Shown: positions 19,486 through 28,226 of the stretch, in pieces
Position numbering within the stretch: the first letter of the stretch is position 1
Layout: each line of letters starts with the position of its first letter
NCBI RefSeq assembly: GCF_014138265.1
Contig: NZ_JACGXL010000002.1
Location: 682,001 to 746,000 of the forward strand
From: Dokdonella fugitiva
Lineage (GTDB): Bacteria; Pseudomonadota; Gammaproteobacteria; Xanthomonadales; Rhodanobacteraceae
Length of the DNA stretch: 64,000 bases
Direction of reading: 5' to 3'
The notes under the pieces: generated by a model
What the model saw: only the letters and a program-made list of their open reading frames with translations
What the model was told of the DNA's origin: nothing
The model's database searches: none
Position numbers and translations under genes: made by a program

Positions 19486-20163
19486 ATGCGCCGGATACTC
19501 ATCACCGTCCTCGCCGCCGCGGGCGTGCAGGCCGCGCACGCCGAGGTCAGGCAGGCCGTGCCGGACGGGTTCATGCTCGCGTACGCGGCGCCGGTCAAGG
19601 GCGACGCGAAGCATGCATGGGCGTCGCTCGTCGCCGTGCCGCACTGGTGGAGCCGCGAGCACACCTGGTCCGGCAAGGCCGAGAACCTGAGCCTGAAGGC
19701 CGAGGCGGACGGCTGCTTCTGCGAGCGCTGGAGCGGCGGCAGCGCTGCGCACGGGCGCGTCCTGATGGCGTTGCCGGAGCGCATGCTGCGCCTCGACACC
19801 GCGCTCGGCCCGTTGCAGGAACTCGCGCTCGAGGGCGTGCTCACGTTCTGGATCCGCACGGCCGACGACGGCTCGACCCGGCTCGAACTCGAGTACCTCG
19901 TCAACGGCGCGTCGACGAGCGGCCTCGACGAGATCGCGCCGAAGGTCGACGACGTGCTCGGCGAACAGTTCGCGCGCCTCGTGCGCTGGATCGACAACGC
20001 CGATCCCGAACCACCGCCACCTCCGCCGCCGTCGGCGGCGGATGCCGCCGCCGCCGCGCGAAGCCGCAGCGCGATCCTCGAGGAATGGAAGCAGCACGCG
20101 CTCGAGGAGCAGGCGAAGAAGGATGCCGCAGCGAAACCACCGGCCAAGGAACCCAAGCGCTGA
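19486..20163 (+). CDS. Secreted SRPBCC/START-like protein
   Basis: The 225-residue product has a signal peptide (MRRILITVLAAAGVQAAHA). The body resembles polyketide-cyclase/SRPBCC proteins: HAWASLVAVPHWWSREHTWSG near residues 44-64 and LEGVLTFWIRTADDGSTRLELEY near 120-142 are the typical helix-grip strands. A proline run (eight or nine residues) and a charged C-terminal helix rich in K/E/A follow. SRPBCC folds bind hydrophobic ligands; no specific function is inferred. GGGAGA precedes ATG 19486. It lies 20 bp after the broken hydrolase and may be cotranscribed. Its 3' end faces a large palindrome. Confidence 0.75.
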   Translation: MRRILITVLAAAGVQAAHAEVRQAVPDGFMLAYAAPVKGDAKHAWASLVAVPHWWSREHTWSGKAENLSLKAEADGCFCERWSGGSAAHGRVLMALPERMLRLDTALGPLQELALEGVLTFWIRTADDGSTRLELEYLVNGASTSGLDEIAPKVDDVLGEQFARLVRWIDNADPEPPPPPPPSAADAAAAARSRSAILEEWKQHALEEQAKKDAAAKPPAKEPKR

Positions 20164-20217
20164 CGGACGTCCTCGGACGCGTCGAGGTGCTGCTCGGAAA
20201 GCGAAGCAAAAGACTGA

Positions 20218-20381
20218 ACCACGAAGCACACGAAGCACACGAAGGAAAGCAACAACGATTGAAACACGGAGCACACGGAGGAAAAGCGTTCAAGTCAAAA
20301 AGCTCTTCTCGTCCTTGCTTTCTCCGTGTGCTCCGTGTGCTCCGTGTTTCAAGCTTTTCCCTGCTTCTGCTTTCCTTCGTG
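20218..20381. repeat. Nested palindromic element (ACGGAGCACACGGAG family), copy 1
   Basis: A 22-bp perfect inverted repeat has arms at 20259-20280 and 20331-20352 (core GAAACACGGAGCACACGGAG). It is nested inside a second perfect 14-bp inverted repeat with arms at 20238-20251 and 20368-20381. The left flank adds short direct repeats of ACGAAGCAC. The element fills the gap between convergent genes. A second copy is at 30756-30988. No open reading frame or transposase is present, so it is MITE- or REPIN-like, or a strong bidirectional terminator. Confidence 0.8.
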
Positions 20382-20406
20382 TTTCAAGCTTCCGCTCTTC
20401 GGCCCG

Positions 20407-22146
20407 TCACGACTTCGCCGCAGCCTTGCGCGAGGCGATCCACGCATCGATGCGCTGGTCGAGCAGCGGCAGCGGCACCGAGCCCTCGGAGAGGATCGCG
20501 TCGTGGAACGCGCGCAGGTCGAACTTGTCGCCGAGCGCCTTCTCCGCGCGCGCGCGCAGCTCGACGATGCGGATCTCGCCGAGCTTGTAGCTGAGCGCCT
20601 GGCCCGGCCAGGAGATGTAGCGGTCGACCTCGGTCTCGACCTCGTGCCGGCTCAGCGCCGTGTGCGAGGCGAGGTAGTCGATCGCCTGCGCGCGCGTCCA
20701 GCCCTTGTGGTGGATGCCGGTGTCGATGACGAGGCGCGCGGCGCGCCACATCTCGTAGGTTTCGCGGCCGAATTCCTCGTACGGCGTGTGGTAGATGCCC
20801 ATCTCCTTGCCGAGCTTCTCGCAGTACAGCGCCCAGCCTTCGCCGTAGGCGGAGATGTAGTTCTTGCTGCGGAACTCCGGTTGCTGCTTCTGTTCCTCGG
20901 CGAGCGCGCCTTGCAGCGAATGGCCGGGCGAGGACTCGTGCAGGGTCAGCGCGGGCAGGTTGTAGAGCGGGCGTGACGGCAGGTCGTAGGTATTGACCCA
21001 ATAGGTCTGCGCGCTGCCGCGACCGGCGGTCCAGAACGGCGCGATCGACGCCGGCACCGGTTCGATGCCGAAGCGACCGCGCGGCAGAGTGCCGATGTAG
21101 CGACCGATCTTCGCGTCGACCTGCTTGGCGATCCACGCCGCGCGCATGAGCAGCTCGTCCGGCGTCTTCGCGTAGAACTGCGGATCCTTGCGCAGGAACT
21201 CGAGGAACGCGGCGAAGTCGCCCTTGAAGCCGCTCGCCCTCATCGTCGCCTGCATGTCCGCGTCGATGCGCTCGACTTCCTTGAGGCCGATCGCATGGAT
21301 CGCCTCGGGGTCGAGGTCGAGCGTCGTGTACTCGCGGATCTGCTGCAGGTAATAGGCCTTGCCGTCGGGCAGCGCCTCCGCCGCGAGCGTGTCGCGCGCG
21401 TGCGGCACGTAGTCCTTGCGGAAGAACGCGAGCAGCTTCGCGTACGCGGGGATCACGTGTTCGCGGATCGCGCGCGTCGCGTCCTTGCGCAGCGCGGCCT
21501 GCTGCTCGGCGGGGATCGTCGACGGCAGCGTCTTCAGCGGCGCGTAGAACTCGCTTTCCTCGGGCGACTTCGCCTCGGCATAGCTCGCGATCGACACGTC
21601 GCGGCCGTCGAGCACCGCGCGCGGCACGCTGAAGCCGCGCTCGAGGCCGGCGCGCATGTTCGCGACCTGCTCGTCGAAATAGCGCGGCACGTCGTCGAGC
21701 TTGGCGATGTAGTTGCGCACCGCCTGCGCGTCGCCGAGCGGGCGACGCGTCATGAAGCCGAGATCGGACCAGAATTGCGAGTCGCTGTTGAACGGCATCT
21801 CGTAGCCGTGGAAGCGCACGTCCGCGGCGAGGTTCTCGACCTGTGGCCGGTACACGGCGAGGTTGACCTGGTTCTCCGCCGACAGCTCGCCGCTCGGGAT
21901 CGCGGCGAGCTGCTTGAGCACATCGTCCCAGTAGGCGAGGCGCTTCGCCTGCGTCGCGGCGCCGACCGCAGGCAGGTGGTTGTCCTTCGGATCGGCCTGC
22001 TTGTCCTCGTCGTCGAGCCCGCCGAACTGCTGCTGGCGCCAGGTCCATTCCTTCGTGTAGAGCGCCTTGAAGCGGTCGTCGGCGCTTTCGGCGTGGGCGA
22101 GCGTCGCGAGGCTCGCGCAGAGCAGAAACAGGGCGGTGCGTGACAT
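20407..22146 (-). CDS. DUF885 family secreted metallopeptidase-like protein
   Basis: The 579-residue protein starts with a signal peptide (MSRTALFLLCASLATLAHA) and is helical throughout. Its signature is LHESSPGH at residues 402-409, the HExxxxH-like motif of DUF885, followed by EGWALY at 436-441; together these are the presumed zinc site. Length (about 580-600 aa) is normal. Members are often annotated as dipeptidyl or Gly-X carboxypeptidase-like, but few are characterised. ATG 22146 is selected from the signal peptide. It is probably monocistronic: the upstream gene ends with a strong hairpin at 22217-22243. Confidence 0.88.
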   Translation of the reverse strand: MSRTALFLLCASLATLAHAESADDRFKALYTKEWTWRQQQFGGLDDEDKQADPKDNHLPAVGAATQAKRLAYWDDVLKQLAAIPSGELSAENQVNLAVYRPQVENLAADVRFHGYEMPFNSDSQFWSDLGFMTRRPLGDAQAVRNYIAKLDDVPRYFDEQVANMRAGLERGFSVPRAVLDGRDVSIASYAEAKSPEESEFYAPLKTLPSTIPAEQQAALRKDATRAIREHVIPAYAKLLAFFRKDYVPHARDTLAAEALPDGKAYYLQQIREYTTLDLDPEAIHAIGLKEVERIDADMQATMRASGFKGDFAAFLEFLRKDPQFYAKTPDELLMRAAWIAKQVDAKIGRYIGTLPRGRFGIEPVPASIAPFWTAGRGSAQTYWVNTYDLPSRPLYNLPALTLHESSPGHSLQGALAEEQKQQPEFRSKNYISAYGEGWALYCEKLGKEMGIYHTPYEEFGRETYEMWRAARLVIDTGIHHKGWTRAQAIDYLASHTALSRHEVETEVDRYISWPGQALSYKLGEIRIVELRARAEKALGDKFDLRAFHDAILSEGSVPLPLLDQRIDAWIASRKAAAKS

Positions 22147-22216
22147 GGTGGGTCCCGGTCGGCGAAAAACGCATCTTCGCATCCCGCCGGGCCGATGGAA
22201 GTGCCCGGAAGTCATC

Positions 22217-22243
22217 CGGCAGCGGCCCGTGGGGCCGCTGCCG
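22217..22243 (-). terminator. Strong intrinsic hairpin
   Basis: A perfect 12-bp stem (CGGCAGCGGCCC / GGGCCGCTGCCG, loop GTG) lies 22 bp after the stop of the secreted protein gene at 22266, on the same (minus) strand. There is no clear U-tract, as is common in very GC-rich genomes. Confidence 0.6.
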
Positions 22244-22265
22244 CCGACCGACGCCGGTACCTTAC

Positions 22266-22943
22266 TTACTGCAGGCAGGTATTGCCCTGGTGATAGGTGT
22301 GCGCGACCGCGATGATCGCGGGCGTCGTGCTGCCGGGGCACGTGACCGTGGCGGTGCCGAACGAGTCGCAGGCGGTGCTGCCTTGCGAGGCCGCCGCCGA
22401 GGCGGAAGCCGTCGTCGTGCCGTGGGTCGTCGACGACTGCTGGCTCGTCACGTTGTCGTCGTTGTCGTAGGTGCCGGCGAAGGCATAGTTCGTCGTGTTG
22501 TACGCGCCATTGCTGTTGGTCGCGGTACCGGACGCGTTGACGCCGGAGTGCGACGTCGCGTTCACCGTGAGCGGCGTGCCCGTACCGCCGCATGAGCCAT
22601 AACGGTACTCGTCCTTCGGCACCGGCTTGGCCATGTCCGCGATGAGGCCGTCGAGGAAGCCGATCCGGCCGGTCGGCGCGTGCGAGGTGGCGCCGCCGCG
22701 ACCCGCCAGCTTCGCGCGAAGCGCGACGAGCTTGGCGAGCAATGCCTTGCGTCCGGCGGCGTTGGTCGCGACGTAGGATTCGCCGGCGCCGCCGACGTTC
22801 GCGTACAGGCCGTCGGCGAGCTGCGTCATGCCGTCCTCGACGACGAGCGCGTCCTCGAACGAGCGCTGCGGCGCGTCCTGGGCGGTTGCGGCGGTTGCCG
22901 CGGCGGCGAAGGCGAGAGCGAGCAGGGTTACATGGGATTTCAT
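22266..22943 (-). CDS. Secreted Thr/Ser/Asn-rich protein, unknown family
   Basis: The 225-residue product has a signal peptide of about 22 residues ending ATAQDA. Residues 25-110 look helical and alanine-rich (AGRKALLAKLVALRAKLAG), ending in GRIGFLDGLIADMAKPVPKDE. The second half (about 120-225) is rich in Thr, Ser, Asn and Gly with tyrosines and four cysteines (CGG, ACDS, VTCPG, NTCLQ), suggesting a disulphide-stabilised beta structure outside the cytoplasm. I do not recognise the family. AGGAG precedes ATG 22943. It is followed by a strong hairpin and separated from its neighbours, so it is probably monocistronic. Confidence 0.7.
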   Translation of the reverse strand: MKSHVTLLALAFAAAATAATAQDAPQRSFEDALVVEDGMTQLADGLYANVGGAGESYVATNAAGRKALLAKLVALRAKLAGRGGATSHAPTGRIGFLDGLIADMAKPVPKDEYRYGSCGGTGTPLTVNATSHSGVNASGTATNSNGAYNTTNYAFAGTYDNDDNVTSQQSSTTHGTTTASASAAASQGSTACDSFGTATVTCPGSTTPAIIAVAHTYHQGNTCLQ

Positions 22944-23077
22944 GGCAATCTCCTGGATGAGGGCGGGTGCGGCGCCGTGGCCGGCGTCGAGCACACCGAA
23001 GCTGCGGGCCGTTCACGCCCGCCCAGGGAATACGCGCACTATGTGGAAATGTCGGGCCACGGGTGGCCCGGTCGCGA

Positions 23078-23773
23078 TCAGGAATCGCGATCGGCGTCGC
23101 CGCCGACGACCCGCAGATACGCCGCCAGCCCGCGCGCGTCGGTTTCGACGAAGGTCTCGCCGGTCGGCTCGAACGTGACGATGCGGTCCGGGCGGAACGT
23201 GCGGAAATCCACGCGCAGGCGGCACCAGCTGCCGAGCGTCCACACGCCGCCCCAGAACGCGAGGCAGAGCGGTTCGACTTCGCGCATCGAGATGCGACCC
23301 GCTTCGTCGCGATAGTCCAGGCGCAGCACGTGCTGCGCGGCGATCGCCGCATGCAGGCGGTCGATGAGACCGGTGCGCGCCTCGTTCCAGCCCGCGGGCG
23401 CGAAGATGCGAGAACGCATCGCGCGCTGCTTGAGCTCGGGCGGCAACACCGCCTCGATCTTCAGCAGCGCCGCCTGCGCGCCGCGGTGCAGGCGCGCGCC
23501 CGCGAACGCCTTGACGAAGCGCGTGCCGACGACGAGGGCCTCGAGTTCTTCGGCGCTGAACATCAGCGGCGGAATGTCCGCGCCCTTGCGCAGCACGTAG
23601 CCGACGCCGGCTTCGCCTTCGATCGGCACGCCGGACAGCTGCAGGTCGGCGACGTCGCGGTAGACCGTGCGCAGCGAGACGCCGAGCGTCTCGGCGAGCC
23701 CGCGCGCGGCGAGCGCGGTGCGCCGTCCGCGCAGGGCATGGATGATGAGGAACAGGCGATCGGCGCGGCGCAT
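23078..23773 (-). CDS. YafY-type HTH/WYL-domain transcriptional regulator
   Basis: The 231-residue protein opens with MRRADRLFLIIHALRGRR, the family-typical HTH_11 start. Recognition helix RTVYRDVADLQLSGVPIEGE and the winged part GVGYVLRKG follow. A WYL domain occupies about 130-225, although the W-Y-L triplet itself is modified (VLRLDYRDEAGRISMREVEPLCLAFWGGVWTLGSWC). WYL domains sense nucleotide-like or other small ligands; many such regulators control adjacent GFA or VOC genes. ATG 23773 is preferred by family alignment over ATG 23800. Its target may be the divergent membrane protein gene at 23869. Confidence 0.85.
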   Translation of the reverse strand: MRRADRLFLIIHALRGRRTALAARGLAETLGVSLRTVYRDVADLQLSGVPIEGEAGVGYVLRKGADIPPLMFSAEELEALVVGTRFVKAFAGARLHRGAQAALLKIEAVLPPELKQRAMRSRIFAPAGWNEARTGLIDRLHAAIAAQHVLRLDYRDEAGRISMREVEPLCLAFWGGVWTLGSWCRLRVDFRTFRPDRIVTFEPTGETFVETDARGLAAYLRVVGGDADRDS

Positions 23774-23868
23774 CCGACGATCATGTCGCCGAGGCGGCAT
23801 CCAGGTAAAGCGCGCGTCGCGACAGCCGCGCGTATCATGCGCCGGTCCGCTGCAACGGGAGTCCGAGC

Positions 23869-24465
23869 ATGGCGTCGTCCCTGCCCACGGCCGAACTCGC
23901 GCCGGTCTACCTGCATGTGCGCGTGCTGCTCGGCATGATCGTCGGCCTCGGCCTCACCCACCTGTTGCGCCAGTTCGCGCGCATCGTCGAGCACCCGCGC
24001 GACAAGCGCGTCTACTGGGTGCACCTGCTGTGGGTGCTGTCGGTGTTCCTGTTCCTGCTGCACTTCTGGTGGTGGGAGTTCCGCCTCGCGTCGATCGGCC
24101 AGTGGACGTTCAACCTGTTCCTGTTCGTCTCGCTGTACGCGCTGCTGCTGTACCTGCTGTGCGTGTTCATCCTGCCTGAAAGCCTGCACGACTACGCCGA
24201 CTACCGCGACTACTACTATTCGCGCCGGCGCTGGTTCTTCGGCGCGCTCGCCGCGGTCTACCTGGTCGACTACATCGACACCCTGCTCAAGGGCGCCGAC
24301 TACCTGCACGCGTTCGGCGCCGAGTACCCGGCGCGCAACATCGTGCACGTGCTCGCCTGCGCGGTCGCGATCGTGACGCGCCGCGCGTGGTTCCATGCGA
24401 CGTTCGTGCTGCTCGCCGTGCTCTACCAGCTGTCGTGGATCGCGCGCCAGTTCGAGGTCATCTGA
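23869..24465 (+). CDS. Conserved multi-pass membrane protein, unknown function
   Basis: The 198-residue protein shows five or six hydrophobic segments, for example VYWVHLLWVLSVFLFLLHF and WTFNLFLFVSLYALLLYLLC. It has aromatic-rich interfaces (HFWWWEF) and a cytoplasmic or periplasmic tyrosine/aspartate cluster (HDYADYRDYYYSRRR). No named domain is recognised. The gene is divergent from the WYL regulator with a 95-bp gap. GGGAG upstream of ATG 23869 is a plausible ribosome-binding site. Codon use matches the genome. Confidence 0.7.
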   Translation: MASSLPTAELAPVYLHVRVLLGMIVGLGLTHLLRQFARIVEHPRDKRVYWVHLLWVLSVFLFLLHFWWWEFRLASIGQWTFNLFLFVSLYALLLYLLCVFILPESLHDYADYRDYYYSRRRWFFGALAAVYLVDYIDTLLKGADYLHAFGAEYPARNIVHVLACAVAIVTRRAWFHATFVLLAVLYQLSWIARQFEVI

Positions 24466-24496
24466 ACGTCGGGGCGCGCGAGCCATCGTCGCCGCC

Positions 24497-24901
24497 TCAG
24501 AGGTGCCGCGTCTCGGCCGGCGGGTTCCACCAGTTGTTGGCGCGGCCGTCGAAATAGCGTACCGGCGCCTCGGCGAGTTCGGCCGGGTCGACGTCGTCGA
24601 GGCAGGCGATTTTCACCGAGACGTAGTCGCCGCCGATCTCCTCGATGTGGCCGCGCCCGAACGGGCGCACGCCGCAGTGGCGGCAGAACAGGTGGTGGTT
24701 GCTGTGCGTGCCGAACGTGTAGTCCGCGAGCGCATCCTCGCCCGCGAGCAGGCGGAACGCTTCGGGCTTGATCGTGATGCCCCAGTTGCGCGTCTTCGTG
24801 CAGATCGAGCAGTTGCAGCGGCCGGTGCCTTCGGCGAGATCGAGATCGGCTTCGAAGCGCACCGCGCCGCAATGACAGCTGCCGTGATAGGTCTTCATCA
24901 T
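24497..24901 (-). CDS. GFA (CENP-V/Gfa) domain protein
   Basis: The 134-residue protein has the complete zinc-binding pattern of the GFA fold: CHCGAV (near residue 10), CNCSICTK (near 30) and CRHCG (near 75). GFA proteins are glutathione-dependent formaldehyde-activating enzyme homologues; most have unknown substrates, so a direct role in formaldehyde chemistry is not assured. Two adjacent ATG codons (24901 and 24898) are possible starts; GAGGA is best spaced for the first. It converges on the membrane protein gene, 31 bp away. Confidence 0.88.
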   Translation of the reverse strand: MMKTYHGSCHCGAVRFEADLDLAEGTGRCNCSICTKTRNWGITIKPEAFRLLAGEDALADYTFGTHSNHHLFCRHCGVRPFGRGHIEEIGGDYVSVKIACLDDVDPAELAEAPVRYFDGRANNWWNPPAETRHL

Positions 24902-24994
24902 GTCGTGGTCCTCAGGGAATGGATGTCGCCGGCGCATCATCGCGCGCCGCGTGGTGCGAGCGAAACCGTTTGAGCGTGCGCGCTGCGCGGCGGC

Positions 24995-25690
24995 TCATCG
25001 CAGCAGCGACCGTGCGGTCGCAGCGAGGCGCAACGTCTGCAGTGGCACCGGCGCGATCGCCGCGAGTGCGTCGCGATGGCGGCGCCAGTGCGCGTCGTCG
25101 TCGAACGCGGCGAAGCAGGCGAGCACATGTTCGTTCTCGCGCACCGGCAGCGCCGGGAACGTATTCGGCGCATGCTCGCTGACGAAGCTCGCGAGCGGCG
25201 CCGCATCGGCGTCGGCGATCCACGCGGCGACGTCGCGCTCGAGCCGCGCGGCGACGTCGGCGTCGCCGCGCGGCACCGACCACAGCAGCGCGACGACGAG
25301 GCGCGCGCGCGTTGCCGGCGCATCCACCGGCGTGCGCGTCGCGCCGTCGAGCGCGAAGCCGCCGTCGGCGCGCAGCGGTCGCAGCAGCAGCACGTTGTCC
25401 GAATCGATCATCGTCGCGTTGGCGGCGTCACGATGCGCCTTCCATACCGGGCCGCCGTAGAACGCGCCGAGCGCGGCCGCGCGCGCGTCCATGCCGGCGA
25501 ATCCGCGCAGCCAGACGAAGCGGTCGGTGTCGTCGAGGTCGCGGAACTGGCCGAACAGGCGCATGCCGCATGCTTCCTGCGTTTCGACGAACTCGCGCTC
25601 GAACAGCTCGACGAGATCGTCGCGCCGGCCCGGGTGCAGGGTGTACTGGCGCAGTTCGACGACCGGCCACGGGGTGCTTGCTGGGGTCAC
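24995..25690 (-). CDS. NIPSNAP-family protein
   Basis: The 231-residue protein contains a NIPSNAP (ferredoxin-like, dimeric alpha/beta barrel) domain at the front: VVELRQYTLHPGRRDDLVELFE, then FGQFRDLDDTDRFVWLRGFAGMDAR. A second, more divergent barrel-like half follows with NTFPALPVRENEHVLACFAAF. The GTG start at 25690 has GAGGAG at good spacing. An alternative ATG at 25810 overlaps the previous stop as ATGA and would add 40 residues of low-complexity sequence. It is the third gene of a VOC-DUF1579-NIPSNAP cluster. Function unknown; the fold often serves monooxygenases or small-molecule binding. Confidence 0.8.
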   Translation of the reverse strand: MTPASTPWPVVELRQYTLHPGRRDDLVELFEREFVETQEACGMRLFGQFRDLDDTDRFVWLRGFAGMDARAAALGAFYGGPVWKAHRDAANATMIDSDNVLLLRPLRADGGFALDGATRTPVDAPATRARLVVALLWSVPRGDADVAARLERDVAAWIADADAAPLASFVSEHAPNTFPALPVRENEHVLACFAAFDDDAHWRRHRDALAAIAPVPLQTLRLAATARSLLR

Positions 25691-25806
25691 GCGCGGGACT
25701 CCTCGAGGGTGGTGTTCACGCCAGCCGCCGGCGAAGGCGGGGCGCGGGCGGTATGCGGCAAGCGCGTGTTCGACGCGGTGGCGTGCGTCGGTGGCAGCGA
25801 GCCCGC

Positions 25807-26298
25807 TCATGTGGCGTTCCGTTCGAACTCCATGATCCAGTTGGTTTCCCAGCGCTCGCCGTCGTCGGTCGAGAACGCCTGCTCCCAGCGCGCGCGGTCG
25901 GCCGAAAGGACCGTCCAGAGGAAGCGCGCGAGCACGGGTATGCCCGCATGCACGTCGCGGCCGTAGAACGTGCCGACGCCACCGTCGAAGCGGCCGCGCA
26001 CCGGCGGTTGCAGCTGCACGCTGCGGTTGTCGACCCAGTAGATGCTCCACTCGCGCGCGCGCGGGTCGAACAGGCGGATCGTCATGCCGATGAAGCGGTT
26101 CGCACCGAAGGCGTCGGTGACGAGCTCGTCCTCGTTGCCGAAGCCGCCGAGGATCGGTCGGCACACCTGCACGCCGTCGAACGATTCCCACTCGGTGCAG
26201 CCGACGAGGCGCTCGCGCAGCCGGCGGTTGTGCACGAGCCAGCGGCCGTGCAGGAAATCGAAGTCGTGCGGGGGTTCGGGCAGTGCCTGCGGCGACAT
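25807..26298 (-). CDS. DUF1579-like protein
   Basis: The 163-residue product begins near the family motif HDFDFLHGRWLVHNRRLRER and contains DNRSVQLQPPVRGRF and RWETNWIMEF, typical of lipocalin-like DUF1579 proteins that follow the pattern DFD-F-x-G-W. ATG 26298 has GGAG eight bases upstream. An ATG at 26427 overlaps the VOC stop as ATGA and would give a 206-residue protein with an unusual N-terminal extension. Members are small beta-barrel proteins of unknown function. Another DUF1579 gene, more distant, is at 35927. Confidence 0.78.
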   Translation of the reverse strand: MSPQALPEPPHDFDFLHGRWLVHNRRLRERLVGCTEWESFDGVQVCRPILGGFGNEDELVTDAFGANRFIGMTIRLFDPRAREWSIYWVDNRSVQLQPPVRGRFDGGVGTFYGRDVHAGIPVLARFLWTVLSADRARWEQAFSTDDGERWETNWIMEFERNAT

Positions 26299-26423
26299 GG
26301 CGGGGCTCCGGTGACCGACCGCGCGCGCTGGCGCGCGCAGGTCGGACAGGGTGTAGAGGGCGGCGATGCCGAGCGCGCCGAGCATCGCGTCGCGCGCGGG
26401 ACCGGCCACGATCGGCGCGGCGT

Positions 26424-26798
26424 TCATTGCGGCGAGAACAGGCCGACGCGGTTGCCTTCGCTGTCGCGGATCTGCGCGAAGAAGCCGATGCCGTCGGGCA
26501 GTTCGGTGCGCGGCACGAACACTTCGCCGCCGAGGTCGGCGACGCGCGCGAGCACGGGGCGGATGTCGTCGAGGCTGAGGTAGACGATGCTGCCCTGGAT
26601 CGACGGTTCGCACTGCTGCATGTGGATCAGCGCGCCGGTCGCGTTCGGCTTGTCGCCGCGCGGGAATACCGCCATCGCCGGGCCGCCGAACTGCTGGCGC
26701 TGCAGGGTCGTGTCGAGCGCGGCCTCGTAGAAGCGCTGGGCGCGGTCGAGGTCGCGGGTCGGGATCTCGAACCAGGCGGGGACGTTCGGGTTAAGCAT
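26424..26798 (-). CDS. VOC-family (glyoxalase/bleomycin resistance-like) protein
   Basis: The 124-residue protein follows the single VOC module pattern: [23 protein letters not shown] at the start, a central strand with GALIHM, and [19 protein letters not shown] at the end with metal-site-type residues (Glu in the final strand region). Such proteins bind divalent metals and act on diverse small substrates. ATG 26798 follows AAGGAGAT. It is first in a minus-strand cluster with DUF1579 and NIPSNAP proteins and divergent from fbp. Substrate cannot be inferred. Confidence 0.85.
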   Translation of the reverse strand: MLNPNVPAWFEIPTRDLDRAQRFYEAALDTTLQRQQFGGPAMAVFPRGDKPNATGALIHMQQCEPSIQGSIVYLSLDDIRPVLARVADLGGEVFVPRTELPDGIGFFAQIRDSEGNRVGLFSPQ

Positions 26799-26979
26799 GT
26801 CGATCTCCTTGGCGGGGCCGGTCGTCGGCGTGGCGCTACGATGCCGCCCTGCCACTGCCAACGTGGTGTCAGCAGGCGTATCCCCGCCGCCGTGCCTGCG
26901 CGCGTATGGGGGGCCTTTCTCGACGCCCCGGGAGTCCGGACAATGCGCGTCCCGACCCGCCCTCCGGAGCCGCCCCGCC

Positions 26980-28005
26980 ATGAAGTCGATTTCGCTGACC
27001 CAGTTCCTCATCGAGCAGCAACGCGAGGGTCGCATCAACGCCGACCTGCGCCTGCTCATCGAGGTGGTCGCGCGCGCGTGCAAGCGCATCTCGATCGCGG
27101 TCGGCAAGGGCGCGCTCGGCGGCGTGCTCGGCAGCGCGGGCACGGAGAACGTACAGGGCGAGACGCAGAAGAAGCTCGACGTGCTGTCGAACGAGATCCT
27201 GCTCGAGGCGAATGCCTGGGGCGGCCACCTCGCCGCGCTCGCGTCGGAGGAGATGGACGATCCGCACCCGATCCCCGACCGCTACCCGAAGGGCGAATAC
27301 CTGCTGGTGTTCGACCCGCTCGACGGTTCGTCGAACATCGACGTCAACATCTCGGTCGGCACGATCTTCTCGGTGCTGCGTTGCCCCGAGGGCGTGAAGG
27401 AACCCGACGAGAAGGCGTTCCTGCAGCCGGGCACGCAGCAGGTCGCGGCCGGGTACGCGGTGTACGGTTCGAGCACGGTGCTCGTGCTCACGCTCGGCGA
27501 CGGCGTCTACCAGTTCACGCTCGATCGCGAGCAGGGCAACTTCCCGCTCACCCACGCGAAGATGCGCATCCCCGAAGACACTTCGGAATTCGCGATCAAC
27601 ATGTCGAACATGCGCCATTGGGAGCCGCCGATGCGGCGCTACATCGACGAACTGCTCGCCGGCAAGACCGGCCCCCGCGGGCGCGACTTCAACATGCGCT
27701 GGGTCGCCTCGATGGTCGCCGACGTGCACCGCATCCTGACCCGCGGCGGCATCTTCATCTATCCGCGCGACCTCAAGGATCCCGGCAAGCCGGGCAAGCT
27801 GCGCCTCATGTACGAGGCGAACCCGATGGCGTTCATCGTCGAGCAGGCCGGCGGCGCGGCGACGACCGGGCGCGAGCGCATCCTCGCCATCGCGCCCGCG
27901 CAACTGCACCAGCGCGTGCCGGTGTTCCTCGGTTCGAAGAACGAAGTGGAGCGCGTGACCGCCTACCACCTCACGCCGGCGGATCGCGCCGACGCGTATG
28001 CGTGA
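26980..28005 (+). CDS. fbp: Fructose-1,6-bisphosphatase, class I
   Basis: The 341-residue enzyme hydrolyses fructose 1,6-bisphosphate in gluconeogenesis. Class I landmarks are visible: the metal-binding acidic run [27 protein letters not shown] (the main active-site signature) and [21 protein letters not shown] near the C-terminus. ATG 26980 gives the standard N-terminus ([11 protein letters not shown]). The 182-bp divergent gap with the VOC gene should hold the promoter. The last 35 bases overlap a small convergent gene on the other strand. Confidence 0.96.
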   Translation: MKSISLTQFLIEQQREGRINADLRLLIEVVARACKRISIAVGKGALGGVLGSAGTENVQGETQKKLDVLSNEILLEANAWGGHLAALASEEMDDPHPIPDRYPKGEYLLVFDPLDGSSNIDVNISVGTIFSVLRCPEGVKEPDEKAFLQPGTQQVAAGYAVYGSSTVLVLTLGDGVYQFTLDREQGNFPLTHAKMRIPEDTSEFAINMSNMRHWEPPMRRYIDELLAGKTGPRGRDFNMRWVASMVADVHRILTRGGIFIYPRDLKDPGKPGKLRLMYEANPMAFIVEQAGGAATTGRERILAIAPAQLHQRVPVFLGSKNEVERVTAYHLTPADRADAYA

Positions 28006-28147
28006 CCGCGCCGAGGATGCAGGCGCCGAGCAGGATCACCGCGCCGGTGCCGATCCATTGCGATGGCACATGGACGAGCCAGGCCGCGTAGGCGAGGCCG
28101 CCGATGAGCACGATCGCGCCGATGAGATAGAGTCCGAACGATGACAT
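27971..28147 (-). CDS. Small membrane protein, 58 aa
   Basis: The 58-residue product has two hydrophobic stretches ([20 protein letters not shown] and [18 protein letters not shown]) and a basic end ([10 protein letters not shown]), a two-helix hairpin membrane protein. Its 3' end overlaps fbp by 35 bp on the opposite strand. Its ATG (28145-28147) overlaps an ATG of the plus strand. No named family is recalled with confidence, but a codon-consistent, strongly patterned hydrophobic sequence supports a real gene. Confidence 0.6.
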   Translation of the reverse strand: MSSFGLYLIGAIVLIGGLAYAAWLVHVPSQWIGTGAVILLGACILGAVTHTRRRDPPA

Positions 28148-28226
28148 GGCCAACTCCCTCGAGCGGATGCTGCGCGCATCGTCCGACGCGCCAGCTGAAC
28201 GCCCCATCACCGTGGCGGCCGCGAGC

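Noticed and set aside
28146-28226. ATG 28146 as start of the 2OG oxygenase
   Set aside because: The extra 27 residues are low-complexity, and MNDFIEVYDGAL at 28227 fits the family start.
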